Source of the DNA: Symbiodinium natans
Lineage: Eukaryota; Sar; Dinophyceae; Suessiales; Symbiodiniaceae
Reading direction: 5' to 3'
Assembly: GCA_905221605.1 (NCBI GenBank)
Contig: CAJNDS010000768.1
Location: 697,293-761,292, forward strand
Length of the DNA stretch: 64,000 nt
The translations under genes were made by a program, and so were the position numbers. How positions within the stretch are numbered: the first letter of the stretch is position 1; each line of letters starts with the position of its first letter. The notes beneath the pieces were generated by a model that was not told the DNA's origin, made no database searches, and saw only the letters and a program-made list of their open reading frames with translations. This document shows, one piece after another, positions 42,405-53,035 of the stretch.

Positions 42405-42599
42405 ATGGAAAAGCTCAAAAAGCAAGTTCAGCAAAAGATTTCAAAATCAGAAACACCGCGCCAGGACGGAAACATTGTAGAGATTTGCAGCCCACCATCC
42501 GCACTTGTGTGTGTCTGCGTTGGCTACTCCTTTGCCTTGTTTCTGAGCTTGCTATCCCTGGGTCTATTACCCTGGCATGCACGGCGAGGCAACGAGTAG
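42405..42599 (+). CDS. Hypothetical 64-residue protein with one membrane span
   Basis: An ATG in AAACATGG context (A at -3, G at +4) opens a frame MEKLKKQVQQKISKSETPRQ, then a hydrophobic stretch (about residues 34-56: LVCVCVGYSFALFLSLLSLG), ending RRGNE. A charged helix followed by a membrane span is a plausible small membrane protein or a coding fragment. The frame continues open upstream without an ATG. No family is recognised. Confidence 0.25.
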   Translation: MEKLKKQVQQKISKSETPRQDGNIVEICSPPSALVCVCVGYSFALFLSLLSLGLLPWHARRGNE

Positions 42600-42801
42600 C
42601 AGGTCGAGGGCGAAAGTGAAGCTCGAAGCACATCAGCCTTGAGCACTGCAGCCAGGAAGGACAGGCCCGCACCAAGCCCCCCCCCCTTTTTGCAAGTAAT
42701 CGTAAGACCAGACTTCAACAATTCCCCCACACATCTCGCGTACAGCTGGTTGAGGGTTTCGGGTTACTCTAAACCCTGAACTCCATGCACCCTTTGGTTT
42801 T

Positions 42802-43092
42802 TTGATGCGTCTTGGCTCCAAAAGTAACCACCACCCGAGAACGATGAGTGCAGATGGTTTGGAAAGGGGGAGTACGGAAAAAGGCATAGCAGAAAAAGCT
42901 CAACAAAGGAGTTGTCTGGAGCAGCTGTTCACTAAATCGGATTTTGGTACAAGTGGCACGCTGGCAGAAGACTGGCCAATGTCCAGGTGGATCCCTTTTG
43001 AGCTGACAGCATCGCCGTGGCCGTCCTTCCATAGGTTCACACAAGGCATGATGTGCTTGAAGGACATGTTGGGATGTTCCCCCTTATGCTAA
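42802..43092 (+). CDS. Weak open frame running into a MITE arm
   Basis: It includes ADGLERGSTEKGIAEKAQQR and CLEQLFTKSDFGTSGTLAED, protein-like and charged. The frame's last codons (GCSPLC) come from the family B arm at 43069-43100. It could be an exon fragment; start and borders are not defined. Confidence 0.25.
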   Translation: MMRLGSKSNHHPRTMSADGLERGSTEKGIAEKAQQRSCLEQLFTKSDFGTSGTLAEDWPMSRWIPFELTASPWPSFHRFTQGMMCLKDMLGCSPLC

Positions 43093-43100
43093 CAGGTTCT
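43069..43100. mobile_element. Solo left arm of a family B MITE
   Basis: TTGGGATGTTCCCCCTTATG, then CTAACAGG; no matching right arm follows. Confidence 0.75.
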
Positions 43101-43189
43101 CAGCCCTAGAACACTTTACATAGGGGTTGCCTGCTCTACTCAAGCCCTCACTCACTCAGGATTCTGCCAGCTAAAATACACGCGACTTT

Positions 43190-43345
43190 CCGTCGGAACT
43201 TTCCGTCGGAACTCGACACCCGAGGGCCCGAGGGCGCGAGAAGCGTGCGTGAGGTGGGGGAGAGGTGGGGGGGGAGGTGGGAGAGGCGGGGGAGGTGGGA
43301 GAGGCGGGGGAGGTGGGAGGGGAGGGGGGACAGGTGTGGGAGAGA
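43190..43345. repeat. G-rich minisatellite (GGAGGTGGGAGAGGCGGG)
   Basis: ACTTTCCGTCGGA is duplicated in tandem (about 43189 and 43199), followed by three to four units of an 18-base GGGAGGTGGGAGAGGCGG repeat. Confidence 0.9.
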
Positions 43346-44670
43346 GGGCACCCTCTTTCGGCCGTTTGCCTGGTATGTCCGAGGATCTCTTGGCTGTCAC
43401 CCTAAAACATCGGGGTGAGGAAAGCAACCCATCTACTGTTTGCCTAAACGACAGTAGGCCGTAGGCCCTTTGCAAGACCTACCCAGAACCCTTCTGACAC
43501 CCCAAAAACCTCCAACACCCTTAGAGTGCGACATTTTTGACTCTGCTCTCCTTGCCATGGTGCCGCTGCACGTCGCCTGGTGGCAGGGCATTCCCTGTAC
43601 TTGCTGATTCTTGTCGGGGAGTCCCCAAGGTTGAGGCAACGGAAACCTTGTGGACTCTGGAAATCCACCCTAAACCCTAAACCCTAAACCCTAAACTGTT
43701 TTCAAATTAAGAACACAAGCAACAAAAAAACATACGGAAGAGGACGGGGAAGGGCCGGAGCTCGCTTGCCATGTCTCTGTTATTGGGCATGTTTTGGTTT
43801 GTTGTTCTTGTTGGCTCTTTGTTGGTTCTTTTTTGGGGTTCGGTTATTCCAGTTCCTGTTTTTTGGTTTTCTCTCGAGGAGAATACGAAAAGCAAGGAAA
43901 TCAGGCAAAAAAGTCCCGGGATTGAGGCTGGATGTCATGCCTTTTTGGTTCTATTTCTTTTGTTTCTCTGTTTGTTGGATGTTTGTTTGCGGGTTGCTGG
44001 TTCCCTCGTTTGCTTCTTTGGGCTAACATCTTTCTTGGCGTTCAGAGTAGCCACAGCATCCGTGGCCTCTGGGATTCACTCGCAGTTGTGTACGAGTTGC
44101 CCCAAAAGACAAACCGTGGCGGAAGGTCAGTGCAGCTGTTGCCCAACCCGCAACCTGTGGGACCATAGGCTTCCAGCCCTACTAGCCAAGTCCTCCAACA
44201 AGCCCTCTTGCTCTGTTGTCAAAGCTTCCTGCGCTTCCGCCTGCTGGCGCCTACAGCCTGATCCTTCCTCGGAATGACCTGGGAGCTTCCTTTTTTTTCT
44301 CCCGGTGTGCTGCACTTGACTTCACGAGACTAAACCACAGGCCGAACTCCCTTCTCTGCACCAAATGCCAAAGACACCTACCCTCCCCCACGACTGCGAA
44401 TCTGGCTGCGAGAGTTCTAATCAGGGCTTCGGCGTTTTCACCTTGCATCGGAGTCGTGACCGACTCTACATACCCTAAACCCTAAATACCCCAGACCCTA
44501 AATGCTCTAAACCCAATATACCCCCCCCCCCCCCCCCAAAAAAAAAAACTAAACCCCAAAAACCGCACCCGAAGTCCAACATCTACAGCCGAGGCAACAT
44601 TCGGGGGCCTCGCTCTTGAAACTCGAGCAGCTCAAGCTCAACCATGGCGCACTTTGGGGCTTCGCGTCTT
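43346..44670. other. No convincing gene
   Basis: Plus-strand frames at 43766-44277 are T-rich and hydrophobic, and two overlap; I do not trust either. A CCCTAAA array lies at 43669-43697 and a C run followed by an A run near 44521. Confidence 0.35.
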
Positions 44671-44674
44671 TTGA

Positions 44675-44779
44675 CCCTAAACCCTAAACCCTAAACCCTA
44701 AACCCTAAACCCTAAACCCTAAACCCTAAACCCTAAACCCTAAACCCTAACCCTAAACCCTAAACCCTAAACCCTAAAC
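44675..44779 (-). repeat. Long CCCTAAA array
   Basis: About fifteen units with a single CCCTAA 6-mer. Confidence 0.97.
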
Positions 44780-45170
44780 GCGGGTTGGGGGGCCGAGCCT
44801 CTGAACTGATACCCAACGACTTTAGCAGTAGGAGCTGGGAACTTTGGGTAGCGTTTTGGGCCTAAGAAGTGAACGTTTTAGCTTCTTCCAGCTGACCGGG
44901 GGGGGCGGGAGGTCTGAGCTTGGTGCAGTGCCTTTGTGTGGTCCCTCCGCCCCAAGTCCCAAAAGTTCTGCAGGCCATTCTTGTTTAGGCTTTAGGGTCC
45001 TTGGGGCATAGATAGTCTTTGAGGATTTTGTGGCTGCTGTGTCGGTTAGAACTTTAGCTGCCTTTCGGCTGAAGCTTGATGCAGAGTAGCAGGTAGACTC
45101 AGGGTTTAGGGTTTAGGGTTTGGGGTTTAGGGCCTCTTGCATCAAGGCGCGGTCGAGTCGTCTAGGCGTT
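44780..45170. other. No gene seen
   Basis: Unique sequence with a short TTTAGGG patch at 45101-45132. Confidence 0.5.
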
Positions 45171-45175
45171 CGGGT

Positions 45176-45292
45176 GGAATATAGGGGCCGGAATATGTTG
45201 AATAGGGTTTTGGGGGTTATTATAGGATAACTAATAAAGGGACCATAAGGGAATGCCACTAACTAGTAGATTATTCTGACCCCTATAGTATA
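45176..45292. mobile_element. MITE, family D
   Basis: Left ATATAGGGGCCGGAATATG, right ATTCTGACCCCTATAGTATAG. The interior GGGACCATAAGGGAATGCC is shared with the copies at 24 and 63 kb. A telomere-like patch (GGGTTTAAGGTTTAGGG) follows directly. Confidence 0.85.
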
Positions 45293-46320
45293 GGGTTTAA
45301 GGTTTAGGGCTCGCCGAGGCAAATGGCCTTCTTTATCTCAGCCCGCGCCTGATCGACTCCTTCTAAGGTGTGGGCCTGCTGTCGTTCAACGATCGGCAAC
45401 CGGACAGTTCTCTCAGGTCGCTATCTAAAATTTTTGGGGTAGGTACCCCATGAGGGGCCATAATGTAGAGAACTGAGCACTGGGATTTGAGCAGGTTCTG
45501 TGTCGTGGAGCATTAGTCGGCTACAGGGCCAGAATAGGAAGAACTCCCCCCAGAATACACCAGAGTAATACAATCCGGACTTATTTTTGGATTCGTTTAA
45601 AGGGTACTCCTATTTTGGAAAACCCACCCATACAGGCCATAGGCCATGGGGTAGTTACTGCGCCGCGATCCTGGACCTTTTTTCAAACAATCGCACCTCC
45701 GGCACCGACGCTGTCGAGTCTCTCGTTAGCTGGAAGGCCGCGCTTTCATGTGAAAAGGTTGATGCATCCGGGGCTACTGGGCATTTTGAGTCTGACCGTG
45801 TGGGCCGAAAAGTCCTAAACCCAAAGCCCAAAACCTTAGAAGTTGAATTGAAACCCAAAGGGCAGCCAGCCTGTGAAACCTGTGACGCACGCGCGGCTCA
45901 GGGCATTCCAGAAGGCTTCACACTCATGGTGCCTACAGGACCGCCTCAAGCTCACTCGGTGACATTATTACAGTTCTACATGATTATCTTATGATACTAC
46001 TACGATGCAAAAAACCCAAATCTTTCATCCACCCTCAGCTCCCCAACCCTATAAGGATGTGGTGACGCCCCGGTTAGAACACAGCAGAGAGGGCTTTTTA
46101 CCACCAGAATTTAGGGGTTCAGAGATTTCCGGTTTACCCTGAACCCTTTTTGAACCCTGTATCCTAAACCCTAGAAACCATCTAACCCTATCAACTATAA
46201 TCCCGAGCCTTTGTGGCTGAGACCAGGACATGCCAGCGGCTCAGGCTTTGCGAGCTGCGTTGTGGAGGTTCCATTGCCTTCGAGACTCCCGTAGGCTCTA
46301 GGCTTTGTAGGCTTCAGGCT
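45293..46320. other. Gene-poor stretch containing a family F element
   Basis: The family F foldback at 45404-45476 (ACAGTTCTCTCAGG and TGTAGAGAACTG) is included here. A plus frame at 45587-45994 has no recognisable domain. Confidence 0.4.
45404..45476. mobile_element. Foldback element, family F
   Basis: ACAGTTCTCTCAGGTCGC on the left and ATAATGTAGAGAACTG on the right; shorter than the 22-kb copy, with an internal GGGGTAGGTACCCC palindrome. Confidence 0.65.
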
Positions 46321-46324
46321 TTAT

Positions 46325-46546
46325 CGGGTTTAGGGTTTAATCGCTCACACTCGGACAAGGGTTTAGGGTTTAGGGTTTAGGGTTTAGGGTTTAGGGTTTA
46401 GGGTTTAGGGTTTAGGGTTTAGGGTTTAGGGTTTAGGGTTTAGGGTTTAGGTGTTTAGGGTTTAGGGTTTAGGGTTTAGGGTTTAGGGTTTAGGGTTTAG
46501 GGTTTAGGGTTTAGGGTTTAGGGTTTAGGGTTTAGGGTTTAGGGTT
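46325..46546 (+). repeat. Longest TTTAGGG array in the window
   Basis: About thirty units in total, broken by a TTTAATCGCTCACACTCGG insert (46337-46359) and a single TTTAGGTG unit near 46450. Confidence 0.98.
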
Positions 46547-46636
46547 GCAGTGCAGGGGGATCGTGGAGCATGGCGAGGCTTTGGACAGGTTTGGCCTGTG
46601 GCCGAATTTGAAGATCTCAGCCCTACTGGGGCCCTC

Positions 46637-46715
46637 TCCCTAAACCCTTAACCCTTAACCCTTAACCCTAAACCCTAAACCCTACCCCTAAACCCTAAAC
46701 CCTAAACCCCAAAAA
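46637..46715 (-). repeat. Telomere-like array with CCCTTAA variants
   Basis: Three CCCTTAA 7-mers, then CCCTAAA units and CCCCAAAA. Confidence 0.9.
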
Positions 46716-46744
46716 GAGCTGAACCCCCTAACCCTTTTCAACCA

Positions 46745-47450
46745 GGAGCTGGGGACCCTAGTATATAACAAATAATGCAAATACATCGCGCATACTGCGC
46801 AGCATACAACTAAGACACACAACATATATTTTTGTTCAAAAGAAAGATTCTCTTTTGTAATACATAACAACATAAGAAAATATAACTAGTTTACAGACCA
46901 TATAGAACATAAAATGCCATGCATCTATTTCTAACATGAAGTATCTAGTATATAATACATAGTCTAATAAAGTCTATAATAGGCGTTATATATGCAAGAC
47001 ATCCTATCTAATACATAGCCTATGATGTGTAGTCTGTCATCTGTAAAGCCTAACATGTCATAAGCTAAGCATTCTATAGCAGCAGGTAGTATATACAGTA
47101 TTCTGCTTACATAATCAACCAGATCCCATATAAAAGACCCTACGCCAAAATACAGCACTGTATACTAAGCCATATTTGATGCCGCATACAGAGTCCAAAA
47201 TACATAGTAGATGATATAGCATAATATAACTAAATATCATACCTGTAGGAAAAAGTGTGTGTGTGTGTATGTATGTGTAGATGTATCACATATACTGTAT
47301 ACAATATACTGTACACTATAATATATATATATACACATATTGCAAAGTTGGTATGGAATAGGAAAAGTATGTAAGATGTAAACTGCAATATGTGAGAAGT
47401 ATGTCATGTATGAAAATGACACAATTAAAACAAAAGTGCGGAGTATGTGA
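46745..47450. repeat. AT-rich low-complexity block (TACATAGTCTATAA type)
   Basis: Degenerate TACATAG/CTATAATA motifs with TGTGTGTATGTATG and TATATATATACACATA microsatellites near 47260-47335. No coding. Confidence 0.7.
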
Positions 47451-47622
47451 TACGTAACCCCACCCCTTTCTTTACCCCAAACCCTCTTCTGGGTCCTTAT
47501 TGGGGATGATATTAGAAATTGTCATTTGTTAATCCTTATTGGCTTCTTATCATAACAACAATGTAAACTTAAAGCCAGCAAGGACCCAGTCTTGACGACG
47601 ACCGCGGGCCTCAAGCTGTACT

Positions 47623-47650
47623 GCCTCGGTGGCGCAGTGGGGTGCTTGAG
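47623..47650 (+). pseudogene. Possible tRNA 5' fragment joined to telomere-like repeat
   Basis: GCCTCGGTGGCGCAGTGGGG has the layout of a tRNA acceptor strand followed by an A box (TGGCGCAGTGG fits TRGYNNANNNG) and resembles eukaryotic elongator tRNA-Met 5' halves. Instead of an anticodon arm it runs after about ten bases into CCCTGAACCCTGAACCC repeats. No B box follows. The match is short and may be chance. Confidence 0.3.
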
Positions 47651-47741
47651 GACCCTGAACCCTGAACCCTGAACCCTAAACCCTAAACCCTAAACCCTTG
47701 AGGTTGAGTAGGGGCAAAGTCAGGAGCCAAGGGTTTCGGGG

Positions 47742-47843
47742 TTGGGATGTTCCCTCTTATACTAACAGTCCTTAAGAGGGATTTGACTACCCCCTGTTAT
47801 CATTCCTATTAAGGACTCTTAGTATAAGGGGGAACATCCCAAG
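47742..47843. mobile_element. MITE, family B
   Basis: TTGGGATGTTCCCTCTTATA and TATAAGGGGGAACATCCCAAG, with ACTAACAGTCCTTAAG and GGACTCTTAGT inside. Ends and interior are intact. Confidence 0.9.
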
Positions 47844-48050
47844 TGTCGGGTTTAGAGTTGGATATCGAGTCGAGAGCTCAGACACCCGACACCTTGAACT
47901 TTGGGCCCTCAACACTTCTTTGCTCAAAGCCTGAACCCCTCAACCCTTTAACCCCTAAACCCTAAACCCTAAAATCCTAAACCCACTTAAGAGGAGACGC
48001 AGGACCAGACAGGATGGTCCCCACAGCATAAAACCCTGTCCTAGATTTGT

Positions 48051-48150
48051 TGGAGGTTCATGGGTAGCCGTAGGGTTATGAGTTATACGTACCCTAAATG
48101 GGGTGTTAAGTCTACTGAAAACCATGCTTATCACTACCCATGAACCTCCA
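48051..48150. mobile_element. MITE, family A
   Basis: TGGAGGTTCATGGGTAGC and CACTACCCATGAACCTCCA. The interior CCTAAATGGGGTGTTAAG is shared with the 7.4-kb copy. Confidence 0.9.
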
Positions 48151-48534
48151 CTGTACTTCGGAAACTGGACTTGCTGACCGCCTTTCCTACATTATCGAGC
48201 CCTGAACCCTTGACTGGGCGTCAGGCTCCAGGAGGTAGAGCACATACAGGAGCAGCATAAGGCCCGCCTGTAGCGAAGAGTACAAGCATCCCCTCTCCCC
48301 TTTTTTGGTTTATTGCGATCAACTGAACCCGATGCTTCCGCATTCTTCCATTGTTCATCTGTGACACTGTCAACAAAAATCCGGCTCAGCACGCGTGCGG
48401 AACCCAGCATGATTCTCACCGAGTCGAAGTAGGAAGCATGAAGCCAACACGAGCATCATGGAGCATCTTTGGATGCTTTGGTGATCCTGTAGCGATCTCC
48501 GGGTTTGCAGGGAGCCTCCCCAAACCAAAGTCAC
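48151..48534. other. Possible coding remnants
   Basis: A minus-strand frame at 48300-48419 includes LSRIFVDSVTDEQWKNAEAS, which looks protein-like, but its borders are undefined. It may be a downstream exon of the locus at 48535-48652. Confidence 0.3.
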
Positions 48535-48652
48535 CTTCTCGCGTCAACCGCACCTCCTGTACATCGCCACCTTCCGAATCTTGCAACTTGATGGCTACAT
48601 CTTCTCCATGTGGAGCCCATACACGGAAGGAACACACCTCCTTCCCGAAATC
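48535..48652 (-). CDS. Candidate exon with a CBM48-like (GH13 N-terminal) motif
   Basis: After a CTAG acceptor, the minus strand encodes 39 residues, starting DFGKEVCSFRVWAPHGEDVA and ending EVRLTRE, to a GAAG|GTGACT donor. FRVWAPxAExV is the signature of the beta-sandwich domain (CBM48/isoamylase N domain) that precedes the catalytic barrel in glycogen branching and debranching enzymes and trehalohydrolases (established family knowledge). The match covers only about 15 residues, and I found no exon for the catalytic domain nearby, so this may be a piece of a long intron-rich gene or a stray exon. Acceptor, donor and motif agree on the same frame. Confidence 0.42.
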
Positions 48653-49030
48653 CTAGATGGCCGCAGGAATTGGACGCCGGATGCAACTCTTGTCTCTGAA
48701 CAAGAAATATCCAACGTCTCCCTTCTGCTGCACTCCATACCTCCCGATACGGTCTGCTACCATGTCCTTCGTTTTCTGCTGAAAAACTCAGGCATGCAGA
48801 CAGTTAAAACAACATTTATAATATCTTTCAGAATACTATCAAGTGGTATTGGATATGTAGAAAACGCTAACAATCCTAATATATGTACATCTTGGAGATG
48901 CCGAGCAGCATGAGAATAACAAACTAAAGCTTGATCAGTGGGATTGTCAGTGACTGTGTACTACCACCACGAAAGGTTTAGGGCTTTTAGGGTTTGGGGG
49001 GTAGAATTGCCCTAGCCCACAAAGGCTCGC
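48653..49030. other. No gene called
   Basis: The plus-strand frame at 48581-48913 is antisense to the CBM48-like exon for part of its length and has no recognisable domain. AT-richer sequence follows. Confidence 0.4.
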
Positions 49031-49035
49031 TAGCG

Positions 49036-49227
49036 ATGGATACGATGGAACTTGTAGCCGTGGAAGGTTCAGATCAGCTACAGGATTCAGTGTTGAGATG
49101 CGCCGTTCAATGCCTCAGCACCCCTGAGGGCGGCGCTGTGATGCCAAGTCCCATGGCGATTTTCGGCGAGATCTTGGCTCGCGTGTTGGCGGCCGAGGGC
49201 TGGGGTGGACATGAGTCGCGGATGTAG
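49036..49227 (+). CDS. Hypothetical 63-residue protein or exon
   Basis: An ATG (GCGATGG context) opens MDTMELVAVEGSDQLQDSVL and the frame continues to GWGGHESRM before TAG. It is acidic with an amphipathic middle. There is no known domain. The frame is also open for 14 codons upstream into a telomere-like patch. Confidence 0.25.
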   Translation: MDTMELVAVEGSDQLQDSVLRCAVQCLSTPEGGAVMPSPMAIFGEILARVLAAEGWGGHESRM

Positions 49228-49229
49228 AT

Positions 49230-50040
49230 GAAGCCCTCGCGTTGTAGGGGCCGCGACGCTGGGAGCAAAAAACTCGAGGGTTTAGGGTTTCGGGTTTAGG
49301 GTGGTGGGTTTAGAGTTTAGGGTTTAGGGTGGGTAAAATGTAAAGGCTATTTGCAGAAAAGGCTTGAGCGCCGAGATGCCCGAATGGGCGCTCCGAATTC
49401 TGACTGGAACGATGTTGGGCTTTGTGGGTTCCAGCTCTGGGGGCTTTGGGTGGTTCAGATTTTCGGTTTCAGGGTTTCAAGGGTTTTATCCCTCCTGCAC
49501 AGCCAGGGCTTAGGGTTTAAGACAGAGGTTTCGGGTTCACGGGCTGTCCACATCCTGCCACGGATTCACCACTAAGCCCCCTTAGCCTTTAGGGTTCAGG
49601 GTTTAGGGTTTAGGGCCTTTAGGGTTCAGGGGTTTAGGGTTCTGAACCCCACCAGCAACTTGCCAGATGGAAAGCTTGCAATGTCTAAGGCGGCCGCGCT
49701 GATCTTGAATTCTTGCTCCTGCTTGTCCTGGAACGCTGTGCCGCGATGCAATGCGTGCAACCAACTGAGCAAGAAAGTTTAATTATTCTCAACCACAAGA
49801 ATCTCAACCACAAGAACAGCTTGCAGCTGAAACGTGCACAACGCTTCTTCTGGGAATGTGGCGAGAGCAAAGCGCACTCACTCTCTCACTTTCGCCTGTC
49901 GCTCTCCTGCTAAACCCTAAACCCTAAACCCTAAACCCTAAACCCTAAACCCTAAACTGGGCATGCGGGGCGGGAGTCAGCCCTCTGCGCGGATCACCCA
50001 GTCGATCTCGTCGCGAGCTTTGATTCGGGCAGTCCGAGGG
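49230..50040. other. No gene called; several short arrays
   Basis: Telomere-like patches at 49279-49330, 49583-49640 and 49907-49958 (CCCTAAA x7). Tandem AATCTCAACCACAAGAA units occur near 49787-49815. Confidence 0.5.
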
Positions 50041-50215
50041 GCAATAGAATCATAAAACAAAATAACAACATAACAAAAGAACAATATAACAAGGTAACAA
50101 AGAAAATAACAATATAACAATATAGCAATATAACAACCAGAATTTCAAAAAAAAACAAAATACAAGATCGTACTACAGCAATATAGCAATACAACTGATG
50201 TACTCTGATTTCACC
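50041..50215. repeat. AACAATATAACAA low-complexity block
   Basis: Imperfect AACAATATAACAAGG units. Confidence 0.75.
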
Positions 50216-50269
50216 CCTGTGCCGACGCCACACGCACCAGCCTGTCTAGACTCCAGTCTGACCTCCCTC

Positions 50270-50345
50270 CCCCCCAACAAGGGCCAGGCCAGAGCCCAGG
50301 GCCAGGGCCAGGCCAGCAGGGCCACAGGGGGCCAAGGGTCAGGGG
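50270..50345. repeat. GGGCCAGG repeat
   Basis: GGGCCAGGGCCAGGCCAG-type units; long frames on both strands across this area reflect them. Confidence 0.7.
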
Positions 50346-52315
50346 CAGGACCAGAGGTGCAAAGCATTTTGTGGGCAACGGCCGAGTACTTGCCAATTTC
50401 TGCTGCTTCCTCCCCTCGCACCTCCGAGTTTCTCTCTTTCTTCATGATGTTCTTCTGACCTGTCTCTCGCTCGCACTCTCGCACTCTCGCCCTTGGGTCT
50501 CCTGGGAACCTCTCTCTCTCTCTCTCTTGCGCCCGATATGCGGCCGACAGAATCATGCAACTGACTGAAGAAATTATCAAGAATAGTTCCGCGCCTTTCT
50601 TTCTGCTGCGCAGCAGCACTCCGTCCACGATTCTCACGGGCACACAACGCCACATGCATAGGAGCTGCTGCCTCTGGCACTGCCAGGCCGACGTAACAAA
50701 GGAAGCCTTACAGGCCACCCGCAGGAGTACGAAGCACGGCCTCATATGATGCAATAACAATTTCATAAAACAATTATGTATTCAAGTACTAACGCAAGAA
50801 TGTAACAATGTAATGATATATCCTCTGCCTCTTGAGACTTGTGTTCGGGAGGGAAGTGCCATGTTTTGGAAAGTCTGGATTCCTTGTTTGGTTGCCCCTG
50901 CTAACACAACATCCCACTGCTTTAGGGATTGGACCCGCGAGAAAAGAGCTTAAGGGCTGATCCATCGTTCATCTCCTGTATTCGTTTGCCTTAGCCCTGA
51001 AAGCCCTGAACGACTATCCCCGAGTTCCTCTAAGCCCTTGGAATCCCACACCATTCTGGCAAAAACCCTGAGCCCTACTACCCCTAAGCCCTAAACCCTG
51101 AACCCCAAACCCTATGCACCAGGCTATCTCCGACAGCAGCTCCGCTCTTCGCCAGGGGGGGCTCGGCATTGGGGGCGAAATCGGTGCGGCAGCATTAAAG
51201 TGCACCATAGAAAACGAGGGTTTAGGGTTTAGGGTTTGGGGTTTAGGGTTTAGGGTTTAGGGTTTAGGGTTTAGGGTGTTTTGAAGATTGTTCCATAACA
51301 TGTATAGGGTAGCATGTACCTGGCGTTTACTACTTGTATATCGTATGCTATTGCATGTGGCATATGGGCTCTCGCCACTTTAGCTTCAGGTTTTCGGGGT
51401 CGACCATGGGTCTCAACATGTTTCTACCAAATGCTTACCAGATTCTGTCGGCCCGCCGGAAAGTTGCTTTTTGGGACTCGAGAGTGCAGAGTTTAGGGCA
51501 TTAATTTAGGGTTTCGCGGTTTTTTGGCCACCTGCACTGCTGCTACCGAAGAAGGGTTTAGGGTTTAGGAACATCATTGGAGAGATATGGCCGTACCATG
51601 GACCCCCTCAGGGCTCAAGCAGCTACATCCCTTTCTTCTGGAAGCTGCATATCTGGAGGTTAGGGTTTAGAGTTCAGGGGTTTAAGGGTTTCGTGTTTGG
51701 GGTTTGGGGAACCCATGCTGACATAACACTGAAAGCCAAGCCCCTCAGCGGCAACAGGCTGGTCTTGGTCAAATTGGACTGAAACAGGCAAGCCGCTCCA
51801 AGAACACTTTGCCGAATTGGAAGTTAGAGGGCTTGATCAGATTGATCTTGGAGACTTTCGGGGAGTTGGACGCATCAGCATGGCGATCATGATTGCGCGT
51901 CTTGCCCGCCCCATCACCAGCGCAAAGCTTGAATCGCAAGCATCATCTTCTGCCAGTTACAGACTCTGGCACAGCCAGCACGACACATGCATGGGAAGCA
52001 AACTTGCAAGCAATCGAGGGCTGAATTGGAGAAGGCCCTGCTTAGCCGCCTAGCTTTGTCGGACAGGATGTCCCTCTAGGGTACATGCAGCAGGTCATTG
52101 CACTGCGGTGTGCTTCACGAGATGCTACGCTGTGTCACGCCCGAAAGACCATTTTGCAGAAAGGTACGAGTAAGACCCTTCGAAAACATAATCGCAGGTA
52201 TCATGGCGGCTCCGAACGTCAACGCATGAAAGTCCATGAGAGCATGGCTTGGCCACAGGTAGATAATAACATCCCAGGCTGCATCCTAGGAGTGTCTGCG
52301 CTTGCCCTCTCATAC
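50346..52315. other. Mostly gene-poor; possible coding remnants near 51.8-52.3 kb
   Basis: CT/GA-rich tracts near 50510-50530; TTTAGGG arrays at 51208-51275 and 51546-51570. Around 51817-52100 a plus frame (LDQIDLGDFRGVGRISMAIM) and 52125-52313 a minus frame are open without clear borders. Confidence 0.35.
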
Positions 52316-52502
52316 CTCAAGCTGACAGCATCTGAAATGGCAAGCTCCGAGCTCATTAAGTAGCTGGGAGCCTGCGCAAGCTGTGCTACGAATTCTCGAA
52401 CGATCACGTCGTTCTGCCCATCCCAGGATGGAAATGCGAACTCACGCCCTCCAAACAACATTCGCATCACCTCACATCTGTCGGCAATTGTCGTTGTCCG
52501 TC
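52316..52502 (-). CDS. Candidate internal exon, unknown product
   Basis: The minus strand GGCCAG|GACGG opens about 61 residues, including MRMLFGGREFAFPSWDGQND and LAQAPSYLMSSELAISDAVS, ending at TTGAG|GTATGAG, a canonical donor. The composition is globular-protein-like. The AG|G acceptor matches the preferred border in dinoflagellate genes. I cannot assign a family, and neighbouring exons are not identified. The frame continues open through the donor for another ~30 codons, so the donor is inferred. Confidence 0.45.
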
Positions 52503-53030
52503 CTGGCCGCAGCTTATCTCGATTTCTCCCGAGTCAACGCAGGGTAAAAACAGGTCCAGTTTAGTATGTGCATGTATATGCATAGAAATATGTCAACCGA
52601 AAGATGCTATGTAAATTCTTGAAAACGTACAATACGCACGCTACGTAATGCTGTTCAAGCCAACCAATAGGTGCATACTTGTGTTTTCATGCGGCCCATC
52701 AGGTTAATTCATCAAGTTGCGCCTTCAAGACAGACTGGTGCTACCAACACAGGGAGAACAGACAGGCATTTGAGCAGGAAAAAGCTGAGAGCTTACGAGC
52801 TGGCCCTAAACCCTAAACCCGAAACCCTTTTTGAACCTGGAAGCTGCTTCATGCCAGGACTGAGGGCTGCGCCCGAAACCCTAAGCCCTAAACCCCGAAC
52901 ATCCAAAAAATTTGCGCCTCGATGACAGTCGGCCCATCCCGGGGCGAAATCGCGATGCCACCCCCAGAGCCGAGGTCCTGCAGCAGCTAGCCACCGGGGG
53001 TCTCACTGCCAGCGTCGCAATACCAACCGA
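52503..53030. other. No gene called
   Basis: Short CCCTAAA patches at 52803-52830 and 52879-52897. The rest is unique. Confidence 0.4.
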
Positions 53031-53035
53031 TAATA

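Noticed and set aside
43766-44277. 168-codon hydrophobic plus frame
   Set aside because: A T-rich region makes any frame look hydrophobic; another frame overlaps with similar character.
46325-46546. A true chromosome end
   Set aside because: The array is interior, flanked by unique sequence on both sides, and is only one of many similar arrays.
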